Origin: an uncultured Flavobacteriaceae bacterium
Lineage (GTDB): Bacteria > Bacteroidota > Bacteroidia > Flavobacteriales > Flavobacteriaceae
Length of the DNA: 64,000 bases
Reading direction: 5' to 3'
NCBI GenBank assembly: GCA_947488435.1
Contig: CANKZG010000001.1
Span: 124,001 to 188,000 of the forward strand
Below, one piece after another: positions 34,664 to 44,349 of the stretch. Each line of letters starts with the position of its first letter. The stretch's first letter is position 1. Both the position numbers and the translations under genes were made by a program. The notes below the pieces were generated by a model. That model searched no databases and was not told the DNA's origin. It worked only from the letters and a program-made list of their open reading frames with translations.

Positions 34664-35725
34664 CTACTCCGCTTTCTTGTAATACTTCTTTGTGAATCTG
34701 GAGCAGTCCATTTCGGAGTCTATTGGAGTATTCAACGTTATTAGTTTAAACAATTGTTGTGATGCATAAGGCGCAATCATTACCCCACGGGAACCAAAAC
34801 CGTTCAATACGTACATATTGCTATGTTCTGGATGGCTTCCCACTAAAGGTCTCCGATCTACAACGGTGGGACGAATTCCAGCTACTTGTTCCACCACCTT
34901 ATATTTACATTTTAAAAATCGTTCTAATTTTTCCAGCAACTCCTTTTTTGCTTCCAATGTAGGTGTGTTTGTTTTATCTTTCCATTTATAAGTCGCACCA
35001 ACACGATAGCAATCTTCCCCTAAAGGAATACTAAATACCGTGGATTTAATAACACTGGTTTCTTTTAATTCAGGGGCTTCAATAGTAACTAACTCCCCCT
35101 TGGTACCATTTAAGGGTAAATATTGAAAAAAAGGGTTTCGTTTAAGACCAAAACCTTCAGCAAAAACAATGTATTTTGCTTGAGTACTTTTATAACGAAT
35201 TCCGTTCACATCACTTTTTAGTGCAGTATAATCGAAAGTTTCTTCTCTTAAAAAATCTTTATGCAAACCATACAATCGGTAATGTTCCAAAAGCACTTTG
35301 GTATCTATACGCCCGGTACCACTAACATTTCCATATCCAAGGGGAGCATCTATATTATCATTTGTATTAGCAATCAAATGGGTATCTAAAAAAGCGGAAA
35401 GTACTTCATTATCTGCTTTTTCAAACCACAAGTTTTGTTCTTCAATAGATGCAAATCGTCGTAATACAGGAAGTTTAAAATCTAGTTTAACCCCCAATTT
35501 CGTTTCTAATCCTTTGTAAAAATTGGTAATCAATTCCAATTGTTCTTTAGCCTTCCAAGCTGCAGTAAAACGTTTTAAAATCACAGGATTGTACAATCCC
35601 CCCGCCACTTTAGAAGCTACTTGAGAATTGTCGTTAAAGAGCTTGAATGTTTTTCCATTTTTTTCTAGCACTTCACAGAACGAAATTCCAGCTAATCCTG
35701 AACCTATAACAAAAAAGTCTACCAT
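34664..35725 (-). CDS. FAD-dependent oxidoreductase (DAO family)
   Basis: A 353-residue flavoprotein. The FAD motif FFVIGSGLAGISFCEVLEKNG is at residues 4-24 and the C-terminal part has AGIRPTVVDRRPLVGSHPEHSNMYVLNGFGSRG, where the last Gly-rich turn contacts FAD. This layout matches glycine/D-amino-acid oxidase-like proteins, including the oxidase domain of MnmC and ThiO. No methyltransferase domain is fused. Substrate unknown. It is monocistronic between two terminator or convergent boundaries. Confidence 0.87.
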   Translation of the reverse strand: MVDFFVIGSGLAGISFCEVLEKNGKTFKLFNDNSQVASKVAGGLYNPVILKRFTAAWKAKEQLELITNFYKGLETKLGVKLDFKLPVLRRFASIEEQNLWFEKADNEVLSAFLDTHLIANTNDNIDAPLGYGNVSGTGRIDTKVLLEHYRLYGLHKDFLREETFDYTALKSDVNGIRYKSTQAKYIVFAEGFGLKRNPFFQYLPLNGTKGELVTIEAPELKETSVIKSTVFSIPLGEDCYRVGATYKWKDKTNTPTLEAKKELLEKLERFLKCKYKVVEQVAGIRPTVVDRRPLVGSHPEHSNMYVLNGFGSRGVMIAPYASQQLFKLITLNTPIDSEMDCSRFTKKYYKKAE

Positions 35726-35784
35726 AATACGAAGTTAGGTAAATCACAAAACAACCTATAAACAACTTTAGATTTTACCATAAA

Positions 35785-35814
35785 AAAACGCTGCACTTAA
35801 AAGTGCAGCGTTTT
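35785..35814 (-). terminator. Strong intrinsic terminator after gldN
   Basis: AAAACGCTGCACTT (35785-35798) and AAGTGCAGCGTTTT (35801-35814) form 14-bp perfect arms. The minus strand continues with seven T. It lies 28 bases past the gldN stop and ends the gldKLMN operon; it could work in both directions. Confidence 0.88.
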
Positions 35815-35842
35815 ATATGTTTTGAATTGGATTTTAAGCTAT

Positions 35843-36745
35843 TTAATAGGCCCACATGTCCTGCTCTCTATCTCGTATAGTTTCTTTTATACGTTTAGAC
35901 TCAAGCAGTTGAAAAAGAGCATTGTCTGCAAGGTATTCTTTAACCTCTCGGTCACCACGAACGTTATCCTCTTTATAAATAACGCCATTAAACCTTCGTG
36001 CATTCAACAGCATATCGAAGGATAGCGGTTGCGCAGAGTTTTGTTGGTTAAATACTTTTGCCTTATGCAATATTTGTCTAGCTCCCGGGAACCATACCCA
36101 GAATAACTCTACTTTATTACTATCCTGATCTACAGATTCGTCGTCAACAAAGTTAACATCCGGTGCTACAGGAGCTATACCTAATAGTCGGTATCTCAAC
36201 TCTCCAAGACGCTTATCGAAATACCAGATTCCTTTAATACGATACTCTTCAATATCTGCCGCTGTAAGTTCTCTTTCGTTAATATACTCCGGAGAAACTG
36301 GCTCACCAGCATTCAATTGTTCGTATCCTAAATCGGTGGTATCGATTTTCTTTAGCGTAGCATCGAGATCACTTAGCCTTCTAACATCGGTAAAATATGA
36401 ATCCGCATACACTTCTTTAATTTTACCGTTTTTGATGTTCTTCATCAAAACATGAAACAAGGATCTTCTGTCTGCTCCTATATCTATAGTATCTGTAGGA
36501 TAATAGAGTGGAAAGTTAACACGCTCATCCAAATCAATGGTTTCCCATATTGTTTTGGACCAAAGGATATCTCTATCATCCACATAACCATAGGCCAATG
36601 GTATTTCGTTATCCAAGTTTTGTTGCGCCTCAGTTTTTACACCTATTTCATCCGGCTTCTTTGCATTCAGAATGTTTGCTTGTGCTACTATAGAAACAGG
36701 TAGCATAGCTACAATTCCGGCTACTAAAAGATTCTTCCAATTCAT
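35843..36745 (-). CDS. gldN: Type IX secretion / gliding protein GldN
   Basis: A 300-residue periplasmic protein that forms, with the lipoprotein GldK, the ring of the type IX secretion machine. A signal peptide ends near LPVSIVAQ when ATG 36745 (MNWKNLLVAG) is used. The frame opens at 36781, but that would overlap gldM and add 12 hydrophilic residues. SMALL structural marks are YADSYFTDVRRLSDLDA, RIKGIWYFDKRLGELRYRLLGIAP and WVWFPGARQIL, typical of GldN. Last gene of the operon. Confidence 0.95.
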   Translation of the reverse strand: MNWKNLLVAGIVAMLPVSIVAQANILNAKKPDEIGVKTEAQQNLDNEIPLAYGYVDDRDILWSKTIWETIDLDERVNFPLYYPTDTIDIGADRRSLFHVLMKNIKNGKIKEVYADSYFTDVRRLSDLDATLKKIDTTDLGYEQLNAGEPVSPEYINERELTAADIEEYRIKGIWYFDKRLGELRYRLLGIAPVAPDVNFVDDESVDQDSNKVELFWVWFPGARQILHKAKVFNQQNSAQPLSFDMLLNARRFNGVIYKEDNVRGDREVKEYLADNALFQLLESKRIKETIRDREQDMWAY

Positions 36746-36764
36746 AATTAATAATACTTTGTTA

Positions 36765-38333
36765 CTAGTTTGTAAGCTCAACTACTACCGGAGACACTTT
36801 CTTTAATCTATAGGTCTTGTTATTGGTAATATAAGCTTGAATATCAAATATCTGAATAGCATCTCCTCTACGTGCTCTTTTCAAAGCATTTTTGGCTCTA
36901 CCATCAAGTTTACTTCCTTTTACAACTACAGAAGGTTGTCCAGGAACTTTAATTTTAAATCCACTTACTGCAAGATTTAAATCAAAATCAAAATCTTCCA
37001 ACAATGCTCCAACCGTAGACTGCTCTAAGTTTTTTCTTGGCATTTTAACACTACTTGTTTCGCCTCGAACAGATCCTAAAGGTCTTGGAATATCCTTAAT
37101 TCTAAAGGTAGCTGGCGTGTTTATACGCTGACCATCAGGTAGAATACCAGATGCACTAATAGTTACCTGACGTCCTTTTCCTGGGTTCATTATATAGTTA
37201 CTTCCACTTCTCTTGGAAAGACCAGGAGCCGATGCCGTTACTTTGTTATCAGGAATTCCTGGGATAGAAATCGTCATTGGATTTGCAACCCCTCGGTATA
37301 CAACATTCATCTTATCAGCAGCAATTACCGCTGCATTTGGCTTAGAAATAGTAGCAAAGGTATTGTTTACCTCAACTGGAATCTCCTCACCATCTTGTTG
37401 AAAGAAAAGCTTTCCTGCAATAGTATGATCTCCAGCCGCGCCTGCTCCAATAAGCAACTTAACACCACCTGATTCTAATTTATAATCCTTACCATCAGCA
37501 AGTTTTCTTCCATCCAATGTCAATTCAGCTCTAACCGGAGTTGAAGAATTATCAGTTTTACTAATAATTATTTTACCGTCATATCGCTCTCCACTATAAA
37601 AAGCGGTTTTTGTTGCGGAAAGTGATGTAGCAAAATTCTTTAAGGATACTGCTTCTGTTAAATTTCCTTCTAAAAGACCTTTTAAAACATCTTCTTCGGT
37701 AGATTTAATATCGGCTTGCATTGCTGTAATCTTCGTAAGAGATACTACCATAGGTACTCTTTCATAGTGATAGTTTAACCAATCTTCTTTGGTTCCATCA
37801 CCTTTTGTTACCTTACCATTAGCATCACCCGTAGCAAAACGAGTTGTTACAGCGTCTTTTATATCGCTCATGCTTTCTGGAAGTATCCCATTTACTTCAT
37901 TACGATACTTTGATACCCAGTTTAAGAATTTCTTTCCTTCAGCGGTTACTTTATCACCCCCAAAGAATTTTTGGTCTAAAAAGTCGGACTTGTCCATACG
38001 TTCGTAGTCCTTCTTATTCTCATAGCCCTTCAGCATTTCTGCTTTTAAACCTTCTAAGTATGAATAGTACTCGTCTGAAATGGACTTTACTTGCTTTGCT
38101 TGTTCAAACAAAGGTTGGTATTTCTCAGCATTTTCTGAAGCTTTAGTTTCTAAACCTCCTAAATATGCCAAGTTACTTTCTTTAGCCTTTTCATTAGAAG
38201 TTTCGAACTTTTCGTTCATTACTCCAAAAGCGGCTAAAACTTCTTTTCCTATATTTAAGGCCAACATCGCGATGAATACCAAGTACATTAGGTTAATCAT
38301 CTTCTGACGTGGTGTCTGTTTTCCTCCTGCCAT
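36765..38333 (-). CDS. gldM: Type IX secretion motor component GldM
   Basis: A 522-residue protein with one N-terminal transmembrane helix (MINLMYLVFIAMLALNIGKEVL) and a long periplasmic part made of a helical bundle (about 40-225) and three Ig-like domains. With GldL it forms the proton-driven motor, and its periplasmic end meets GldK/GldN. The start MAGGKQTPRQKMINLMYLVF is a family hallmark. It follows gldL by 50 bases. Confidence 0.96.
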   Translation of the reverse strand: MAGGKQTPRQKMINLMYLVFIAMLALNIGKEVLAAFGVMNEKFETSNEKAKESNLAYLGGLETKASENAEKYQPLFEQAKQVKSISDEYYSYLEGLKAEMLKGYENKKDYERMDKSDFLDQKFFGGDKVTAEGKKFLNWVSKYRNEVNGILPESMSDIKDAVTTRFATGDANGKVTKGDGTKEDWLNYHYERVPMVVSLTKITAMQADIKSTEEDVLKGLLEGNLTEAVSLKNFATSLSATKTAFYSGERYDGKIIISKTDNSSTPVRAELTLDGRKLADGKDYKLESGGVKLLIGAGAAGDHTIAGKLFFQQDGEEIPVEVNNTFATISKPNAAVIAADKMNVVYRGVANPMTISIPGIPDNKVTASAPGLSKRSGSNYIMNPGKGRQVTISASGILPDGQRINTPATFRIKDIPRPLGSVRGETSSVKMPRKNLEQSTVGALLEDFDFDLNLAVSGFKIKVPGQPSVVVKGSKLDGRAKNALKRARRGDAIQIFDIQAYITNNKTYRLKKVSPVVVELTN

Positions 38334-38383
38334 GTTTTTCTAATTAGTTTTTAAATTAATTTTGATTTGGGTTTCTTTACTAA

Positions 38384-39025
38384 TTAGTTTTTACTCATTG
38401 CAGATAACATTCCACCGTAAACTCCATTTAAAGAAGAAAGATTTGTAGCCAAAGACTCCATTTGTTCTTTAAGCGCACCTGCATTTTGAACCACTTCTTC
38501 ATTAATAGAAGCTTGTCTGCTTGCACTTTCTAATTGTACTTTATAAAGACTGTTCAATGATTCCATTTGAGCAGCAGCTTGAGATAATTCTTCAGAATAT
38601 TTCTGTGTAGACTCAATTGCGTTTGCAGTTGGAGCCATTCCTTTAGCAGCTCCTTCGAAATCACGGATACTACTTCCCAAGCTAGTCATTAACTCAGCAT
38701 CAATGTTCGCTTCTTTTAATAACTCATCTAGTTTTTGAGATAACATCCCTCCAGCTTCTTGAGTTTCATCGCTTCTTCCGTTAGAAGCACCTCCAGATAA
38801 TTCTGGATATACTAAAGACCAGTCGTATTCGTCATCTACTGGTTCAAATGCACTAATAGCAAAAATAAGTGCTTCCGTAATAAGACCTACAGCTAATAGT
38901 AAGCCACCAGTAAGGGGACCGAACTCCCAGTGTAATATTTTAAACAAAGCTCCGATAATAACGACTGATGCACCCAGTCCGTATGCCATGTTAAATAATT
39001 TCTTTGTTGATTTTGATTGTGCCAT
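38384..39025 (-). CDS. gldL: Type IX secretion motor component GldL
   Basis: A 213-residue inner-membrane protein with two transmembrane helices near residues 12-30 and 36-58 (MAYGLGASVVIIGALFKIL; TGGLLLAVGLITEALIFAIS). The Glu in the second helix (TEALIF) is the residue implicated in proton coupling. The cytoplasmic tail has coiled coils. It lies 87 bases after gldK. Confidence 0.95.
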   Translation of the reverse strand: MAQSKSTKKLFNMAYGLGASVVIIGALFKILHWEFGPLTGGLLLAVGLITEALIFAISAFEPVDDEYDWSLVYPELSGGASNGRSDETQEAGGMLSQKLDELLKEANIDAELMTSLGSSIRDFEGAAKGMAPTANAIESTQKYSEELSQAAAQMESLNSLYKVQLESASRQASINEEVVQNAGALKEQMESLATNLSSLNGVYGGMLSAMSKN

Positions 39026-39112
39026 AATGTGAAAAATTTAATTTAGGTTAAAAAAGAATTTGGTTTTAAGTTCGTAATTGATCATTTTCATCCTAATAGT
39101 GTGTTCATTTTT

Positions 39113-40468
39113 TTATTGTGTGGAATCTTCCTCACCCATATAGTCTTGTACTGTTCTAAATCCTATATAGCTTCGTGCAGAATCCTGATACTCGTAATCT
39201 CTAGTACTCACCTGTAAAAAGTAAGCTACATCTTTCCATGATCCACCGCGAATCACTTTTCGTTCATTATCTTTTGAACCTGCGTTAGGGTTCATGGTTG
39301 ATGCATAATCATAAGAGCCGCTGTAATAACTTGAATGTGTCCATTCAGAAACGTTTCCTGCCATATTATACAGGTTATAGTCATTCGGTTCGTAAGATTT
39401 AGCTTCTACCGTATATAATGCTGCATCTGCTGCATAATCTCCTCGCTGTGGCTTAAAGTTAGCCATAAAGCAACCTGTATCACTAATAACATAAGGTCCT
39501 CCCCAAGGATATGTACCTCCTTCGATACCACCTCTGGCTGCATATTCCCATTCTGCTTCCGTTGGTAATCTGAACTGATTTACAAACTGACGATTTCTAC
39601 TTTTTTGATCATCATTTTTAAACTTAGTTCTCCAGTTACAGAAAGCCTTTGCCTGTGTCCATGATACTCCAACAACTGGATAATCACTGTAAGCATCGTG
39701 CCAGAAATAATCATTATGCATAGGCTCATTATAAGAATAAGAGAAATCCTTAATCCAAACCGTTGTATCTGGATATATTTCTAATACCTCTCTTCGGATA
39801 AAATCTTTACGTCTACCTGATTTTGCACGGGCTGCCGCTTCAATATCCATCCACTTGTATTGAAATTTCAATTGTCTTACATCTATAGTGCGCTGACCAT
39901 TATAAGATTCGTCTTCTGGGAGATATAAAGAATCCATAATTTCAGCATAGTACTCATCCGGATAGTCCGAAGTATCCCAAACAAGATCTTCATCTTTATT
40001 TAAGGCTCTACCTTCATATTCGGTTTCTCCTAATCCCGAATAATTATCTAACATATATTTATCGTAAACAGAAAGGTCGGTAGTATCTGCATCTTTAAAT
40101 GCGTACTCTCCGATACCTTCGTCTTCTGGAGTCAATCCAAGTTCGTCTGCAAGAATAGCCAATTTAGTTCTAGCTACAGAATCTTTTACCCATTCTACAA
40201 ACTGACGGTACTCACTATTTGTAATTTCCGTATCATCCATATAGAACGATCGTACTGTAACAGTTTTAGTAGGTGCATTTAACACTTTAGCCTGATCCTC
40301 TTCAGCTTTACCCATTATAAAGGAACCGCGAGGAATTAATTCCATTCCATACGGTTTTTCTGGATACCATTTCTTTCCTTTGGCTCCTACCAATTCTCCT
40401 TTGCTTTTAGACCCGCAACTACTGAGTAAAAAAACAAATGCTATAGATAAAAACAATAGCTTCTTCAT
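39113..40468 (-). CDS. gldK: Type IX secretion lipoprotein GldK
   Basis: A 451-residue lipoprotein with signal MKKLLFLSIAFVFLLSSCGS, where the Cys after LSS is the lipidation site. The body is a formylglycine-enzyme-like (SUMF1) fold (FIMGKAEEDQAKV, DTEITNSEYRQFV, RLPTEAEWEYAARGG, YNMAGNVSEWTHSSY, VIRGGSWKDVAYF) that in GldK is structural. It forms the outer-membrane-associated ring with GldN. First gene of gldKLMN. Confidence 0.96.
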   Translation of the reverse strand: MKKLLFLSIAFVFLLSSCGSKSKGELVGAKGKKWYPEKPYGMELIPRGSFIMGKAEEDQAKVLNAPTKTVTVRSFYMDDTEITNSEYRQFVEWVKDSVARTKLAILADELGLTPEDEGIGEYAFKDADTTDLSVYDKYMLDNYSGLGETEYEGRALNKDEDLVWDTSDYPDEYYAEIMDSLYLPEDESYNGQRTIDVRQLKFQYKWMDIEAAARAKSGRRKDFIRREVLEIYPDTTVWIKDFSYSYNEPMHNDYFWHDAYSDYPVVGVSWTQAKAFCNWRTKFKNDDQKSRNRQFVNQFRLPTEAEWEYAARGGIEGGTYPWGGPYVISDTGCFMANFKPQRGDYAADAALYTVEAKSYEPNDYNLYNMAGNVSEWTHSSYYSGSYDYASTMNPNAGSKDNERKVIRGGSWKDVAYFLQVSTRDYEYQDSARSYIGFRTVQDYMGEEDSTQ

Positions 40469-40581
40469 ATTTTCGGTTAATTTCGATTTAAGATTATAAA
40501 CTGTAAATACAATTGTTATTCTCTAAAACTACTTTTTGAACAAATTATTGTATTGAGTCTTCGACCTTTAAAATATTTTTT

Positions 40582-41739
40582 TCAAATAAAACCCTTCTTA
40601 TAGGCTTTGAACCATCGATCAGGGATATTTTGATTGCAAGCATCTAAATAATCCTGCTCAATGCAAGGTAATAACGCCGGCGAATTTGTTTTAGTATGTG
40701 AAGATAAAATCGACGGTATTTCTACCCACCACCGTCCAGAAATATTGCTTTTATAAAAAACCAATTCTTCCGTTTCTGTAGGCACCGTAAATTTTATGAA
40801 ATCGTTATTCTGCAAATGTGGGGATTCTTCAATTCTATAATTTGTACCCTCAACAAAATACCAAATAATTTGCGCCATCAACATAAAGGATTGCACGGTA
40901 TTCTCACTCTCATAAATACCAAAAACCGAAACCTTTTCACTAATCCCGGCATATCTAGCAATAGCACAAATTTCTCGCCCGTTAAATCCGTTCGGTGAAA
41001 AGTTATGAGATCCATTCAGGTCACATGCCTGAATTGCGCGAGCGTCAAGACTTACAATGTTCGCATCTCTTAATAAAGGCTCTGCAAGTGAAATATCAGC
41101 CGTAATTTCTCCCAAACGATATGCATCAAAAAAAAGTCGCTCCATTAGATCCATCTCTTCCTGAGCATTGAAATAACTCTGATAACCGATATTGCAAAAA
41201 TTAAATAAATTATTTGGTTTATCGGTAATGATCTTACTCATATACGAATGCGAAGAGATTAGTTCATCATCTTCTCCAAAATCGAATCTACTATCTACCG
41301 CTACTAAATTCACCATATCATGTAATCCGTCAAAGGCACGATAAGTAGGATAGGTAATATCTTGGGTTCCCCCAATAATCACCGGAATGATTTTTTCTTC
41401 CAACAAACCAGCTACAATTTCTTTGACTACAAAATAGGTGTCCTCAACCGTTTCTCCTTCTTCAATATCTCCCATATCGATCAAAGTAGTATTCCAGTTG
41501 CCCATCATTAATTTGTACAACTGCATTCTAATCTCAGAAATATCAAGTTTTTCTGGTTTCTTTTCAAAAGCATTACGGGATTCATTAACTCCCATTATAG
41601 CTATGGTTGCATTTGCTAACACAGGAAGTCCTTTGCGTGCGGTATGTTTAAAAATATTGTTCCCTAGAGCCTGAGGAGGTAGTAATTCACAATGCGCTAA
41701 TACTTTATCACTTACAGGAACTAAAAAATCAAATGCCAT
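40582..41739 (-). CDS. Divergent arginase/formimidoylglutamase-like protein
   Basis: A 385-residue member of the ureohydrolase fold. The expected manganese motifs are changed: GGDHS appears as GGTQDIT (123-129), DAHxD as DSRFD (149-153), and the third as SLDARAIQACD (230-240). Several metal-binding His residues are therefore missing, so classical binuclear-manganese hydrolysis is doubtful. The gene is next to topA (two-base gap) and 113 bases upstream of gldK. Such genes are often labelled formimidoylglutamase; I regard the activity as unproven. Confidence 0.8.
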   Translation of the reverse strand: MAFDFLVPVSDKVLAHCELLPPQALGNNIFKHTARKGLPVLANATIAIMGVNESRNAFEKKPEKLDISEIRMQLYKLMMGNWNTTLIDMGDIEEGETVEDTYFVVKEIVAGLLEEKIIPVIIGGTQDITYPTYRAFDGLHDMVNLVAVDSRFDFGEDDELISSHSYMSKIITDKPNNLFNFCNIGYQSYFNAQEEMDLMERLFFDAYRLGEITADISLAEPLLRDANIVSLDARAIQACDLNGSHNFSPNGFNGREICAIARYAGISEKVSVFGIYESENTVQSFMLMAQIIWYFVEGTNYRIEESPHLQNNDFIKFTVPTETEELVFYKSNISGRWWVEIPSILSSHTKTNSPALLPCIEQDYLDACNQNIPDRWFKAYKKGFI

Positions 41740-41741
41740 AT

Positions 41742-44231
41742 TTACTTCTTAACCTTTGGTTTTGCCTTTGTTTTCTTTTTAGGCGTTTTACTCTCGATGA
41801 GTTTTTGTGCTTCTTCCAGAGAAACTTTGGTAGCATCAACATCCTTAGAAAGCTCTACTTTTACTTTTCCTTTTATAATATTATGCCTTCCCCAACGCGC
41901 CTTTTCAATACGTATACCTTCGTTGGGCCATTCCTGCACCAACTTATCAATTTCCTTTTGCTTTTTAACCTCAATGAGTTCTACGATATTCTCTTGAGAA
42001 AGGTTATCAAAATCGTACTTCTTGTTGACATTAATAAACATGCCATCCCATTTTATAAAAGGACCAAAACGACCTGTACCTTTCGTAACATCTTTTCCTT
42101 CATAGGAAGCTATAGGTGCATCGGCCTTCTGTTTTTCTTTTATAAGCACCTCAGCCTCTTCCATTGTCACATCAAAAACACTTTGATCTTTTGGTAATGA
42201 AATAAATTTTTTCCCAAAACGAATATAGGGTCCAAAGCGTCCTACATTAGCATCTACTTCCTCTCCTTCATAAGATCCCAATTTTCTAGGAAGTTGAAAT
42301 AGCGTCATAGCTTCGTCAAAAGTAATCGTCCCCAGGGATTGATCTGGTAATAAGCTTGCAAATTGAGGTTTCTCCTCTTCATCAACTGTTCCTATTTGTA
42401 CCATAGGTCCAAACCTACCCAATCGCACTGCCACTTGCCTTCCTGTTTTTGGGTCTTTTCCTAAAACACGTTCTCCGCTTGCTCTATCCGCATTTTCCTG
42501 AACATCAAGTACGGTAGGATGAAAGTCTTTATAAAAGTCTTTCATCATTTGCTGCCAATCTTCATCTCCAGAAGCGATTTCATCAAAATTCTCTTCAACT
42601 CTTGCAGTAAAATGGTAGTCTAAAATACTCCCAAAATTACTAACCAAGAAATCGTTAACAATCATACCAATATCTGTAGGAACAAGTTTTCCTTTATCAG
42701 AACCTACCATTTCTGTAAGTTGTTTTTCTATAACCTTCCCATGCTCCATTAGGAGTTGAATATAGTTCCTTTGCGTTCCATCAACACTCCCCTTTGCAAC
42801 ATAGCCTCGATTTTGAATGGTAGATATGGTTGGAGCATAGGTAGAGGGTCTTCCTATTCCTAACTCCTCCAATTTTTTTACTAAAGATGCCTCTGTATAA
42901 CGATAAGGTGCTTTGGTAAAACGTTCCGTTGCTGTTATGTAATTGTTTGCCAAATCATCTCCTACATTCATGGCCGGAAGCATTCCGTCCTGTTCTTCTG
43001 CAGCATCTTCATCATCCTTGCCTTCCATATAAACTTTCAGGAAGCCATCGAACTTAATAACCTCTCCGTTAGCCGTAAAGTTTTCACCGTGAGTATTGGA
43101 TTTGATTTTTACATTTGTACGTTCCAATTGAGCATCACTCATTTGAGAAGCCAGTGTTCTTTTCCAAATCAATTCGTACAATTTTGACTGATCTCTTTCC
43201 AAGGACGGAGATTGTCTCGTCATGTTTGTAGGTCGAATAGCTTCGTGTGCTTCCTGTGCACCTTTCGACTTTCCGGTATAATTCCTAACCTTACTATAGG
43301 ATTCTCCGTAATTTTCAATAATTGCCTCCTTAGCCGCATTAATAGCTTCCCCAGAAAGGTTTACACTATCGGTACGCATATAAGTAATTAATCCTGCTTC
43401 ATATAACCGTTGTGCTACTTGCATTGTCCGTCCAACGGAAAAGTACAATTTTCTTGAAGCTTCCTGTTGCAACGTAGATGTGGTAAAGGGTGCAGCGGGA
43501 GATTTTTTTGCTGGTTTTTTATCGAGCTGAGCAACTTCAAAATTTGCTCCAATATTTTTATCTAAAAATTGTTGCGCTTCTTCTTTACTTGTAAAATTCT
43601 TGTTCAGTTTTGCCCCAAAAACACTTCCTCCTGTTGTTTTAAATTCGCCAACTACTCTATATGATGCTTCTGGTTTAAACCCTTCAATATCCCGTTCTCT
43701 TTCAACAATTAATCGAACTGCTACTGATTGTACTCTTCCTGCGGAAAGTCCCGGTTTTATTTTTTTCCAAAGTACAGGTGATAATTCATAACCTACCAAA
43801 CGATCTAAAATTCGTCTAGCTTGTTGTGCATTTACAAGATTGTAATTTATTTCTCTAGGGTTCTGAATCGCTTTTTGAATCGCTGTTTTAGTAATGGAAT
43901 TAAACACAATCCGCTTTGTTTTATCCCGATCTAGTTTCAGCTCTTCTGCCAAATGCCAGGAAATTGCCTCTCCTTCTCGATCTTCATCACTAGCCAGCCA
44001 TATCATCTCGGCTTTTTTAGCCAAATCCCGAAGTTTTTTAACCAGCGCTTTCTTCTCTTTGTCAACAATATATTTTGGACTAAAGTCATTTTCAACATCA
44101 ACCCCTAATTCTTTTGAAGGTAAATCGGCGATATGACCAAAACTGGACTCTACCTGATAATCTTTTCCAAGAAATTTTTCAATGGTTTTCGCCTTAGCGG
44201 GAGACTCAACAATAACTAAATTCTTTGCCAT
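41742..44231 (-). CDS. topA: DNA topoisomerase I
   Basis: An 829-residue type IA topoisomerase from ATG 44231 (MAKNLVIVESPAKAKTIEKF). A start at 44252 would extend it by seven residues. A TACTTTTG -7 box on the minus strand (44257-44250) makes the later ATG more likely. The Toprim domain has SDEDREGEAISWHLAEEL, and the catalytic Tyr is in ITYMRTDSVNLS. In place of C4 zinc fingers the C-terminus has Toprim-C repeats (VRLGRFGPMVQIG, NVGRFGPYIRFGKKF, GTGRFGPFIKWDGMF) and a lysine-rich tail, as in other Bacteroidota. Confidence 0.96.
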   Translation of the reverse strand: MAKNLVIVESPAKAKTIEKFLGKDYQVESSFGHIADLPSKELGVDVENDFSPKYIVDKEKKALVKKLRDLAKKAEMIWLASDEDREGEAISWHLAEELKLDRDKTKRIVFNSITKTAIQKAIQNPREINYNLVNAQQARRILDRLVGYELSPVLWKKIKPGLSAGRVQSVAVRLIVERERDIEGFKPEASYRVVGEFKTTGGSVFGAKLNKNFTSKEEAQQFLDKNIGANFEVAQLDKKPAKKSPAAPFTTSTLQQEASRKLYFSVGRTMQVAQRLYEAGLITYMRTDSVNLSGEAINAAKEAIIENYGESYSKVRNYTGKSKGAQEAHEAIRPTNMTRQSPSLERDQSKLYELIWKRTLASQMSDAQLERTNVKIKSNTHGENFTANGEVIKFDGFLKVYMEGKDDEDAAEEQDGMLPAMNVGDDLANNYITATERFTKAPYRYTEASLVKKLEELGIGRPSTYAPTISTIQNRGYVAKGSVDGTQRNYIQLLMEHGKVIEKQLTEMVGSDKGKLVPTDIGMIVNDFLVSNFGSILDYHFTARVEENFDEIASGDEDWQQMMKDFYKDFHPTVLDVQENADRASGERVLGKDPKTGRQVAVRLGRFGPMVQIGTVDEEEKPQFASLLPDQSLGTITFDEAMTLFQLPRKLGSYEGEEVDANVGRFGPYIRFGKKFISLPKDQSVFDVTMEEAEVLIKEKQKADAPIASYEGKDVTKGTGRFGPFIKWDGMFINVNKKYDFDNLSQENIVELIEVKKQKEIDKLVQEWPNEGIRIEKARWGRHNIIKGKVKVELSKDVDATKVSLEEAQKLIESKTPKKKTKAKPKVKK

Positions 44232-44304
44232 GCATTCGGTTTTGGTGAACAAAAGTAGATTAATTTTTTTATTTAACGTTTTAACTTTGTGTTATGGGTA
44301 AAAA

Positions 44305-44332
44305 AAAACACCCTTAACAATAAGGGTGTTTT
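44305..44332 (-). terminator. Intrinsic terminator after the LVIVD gene
   Basis: AAAACACCCTTA (44305-44316) pairs with TAAGGGTGTTTT (44321-44332) around ACAA. Eight A on the left give a T-run on the minus strand, 17 bases past the LVIVD gene stop. A T-run on the plus strand makes it symmetrical. Confidence 0.85.
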
Positions 44333-44349
44333 TTAAAATTTTAAATGTT

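Noticed and set aside
41733-42197. A 154-codon open frame opposite the 3' end of topA
   Set aside because: The composition is that of the reversed topA codons (many Phe, Leu and Tyr) and no promoter or family pattern is visible; topA itself is certain on the other strand.
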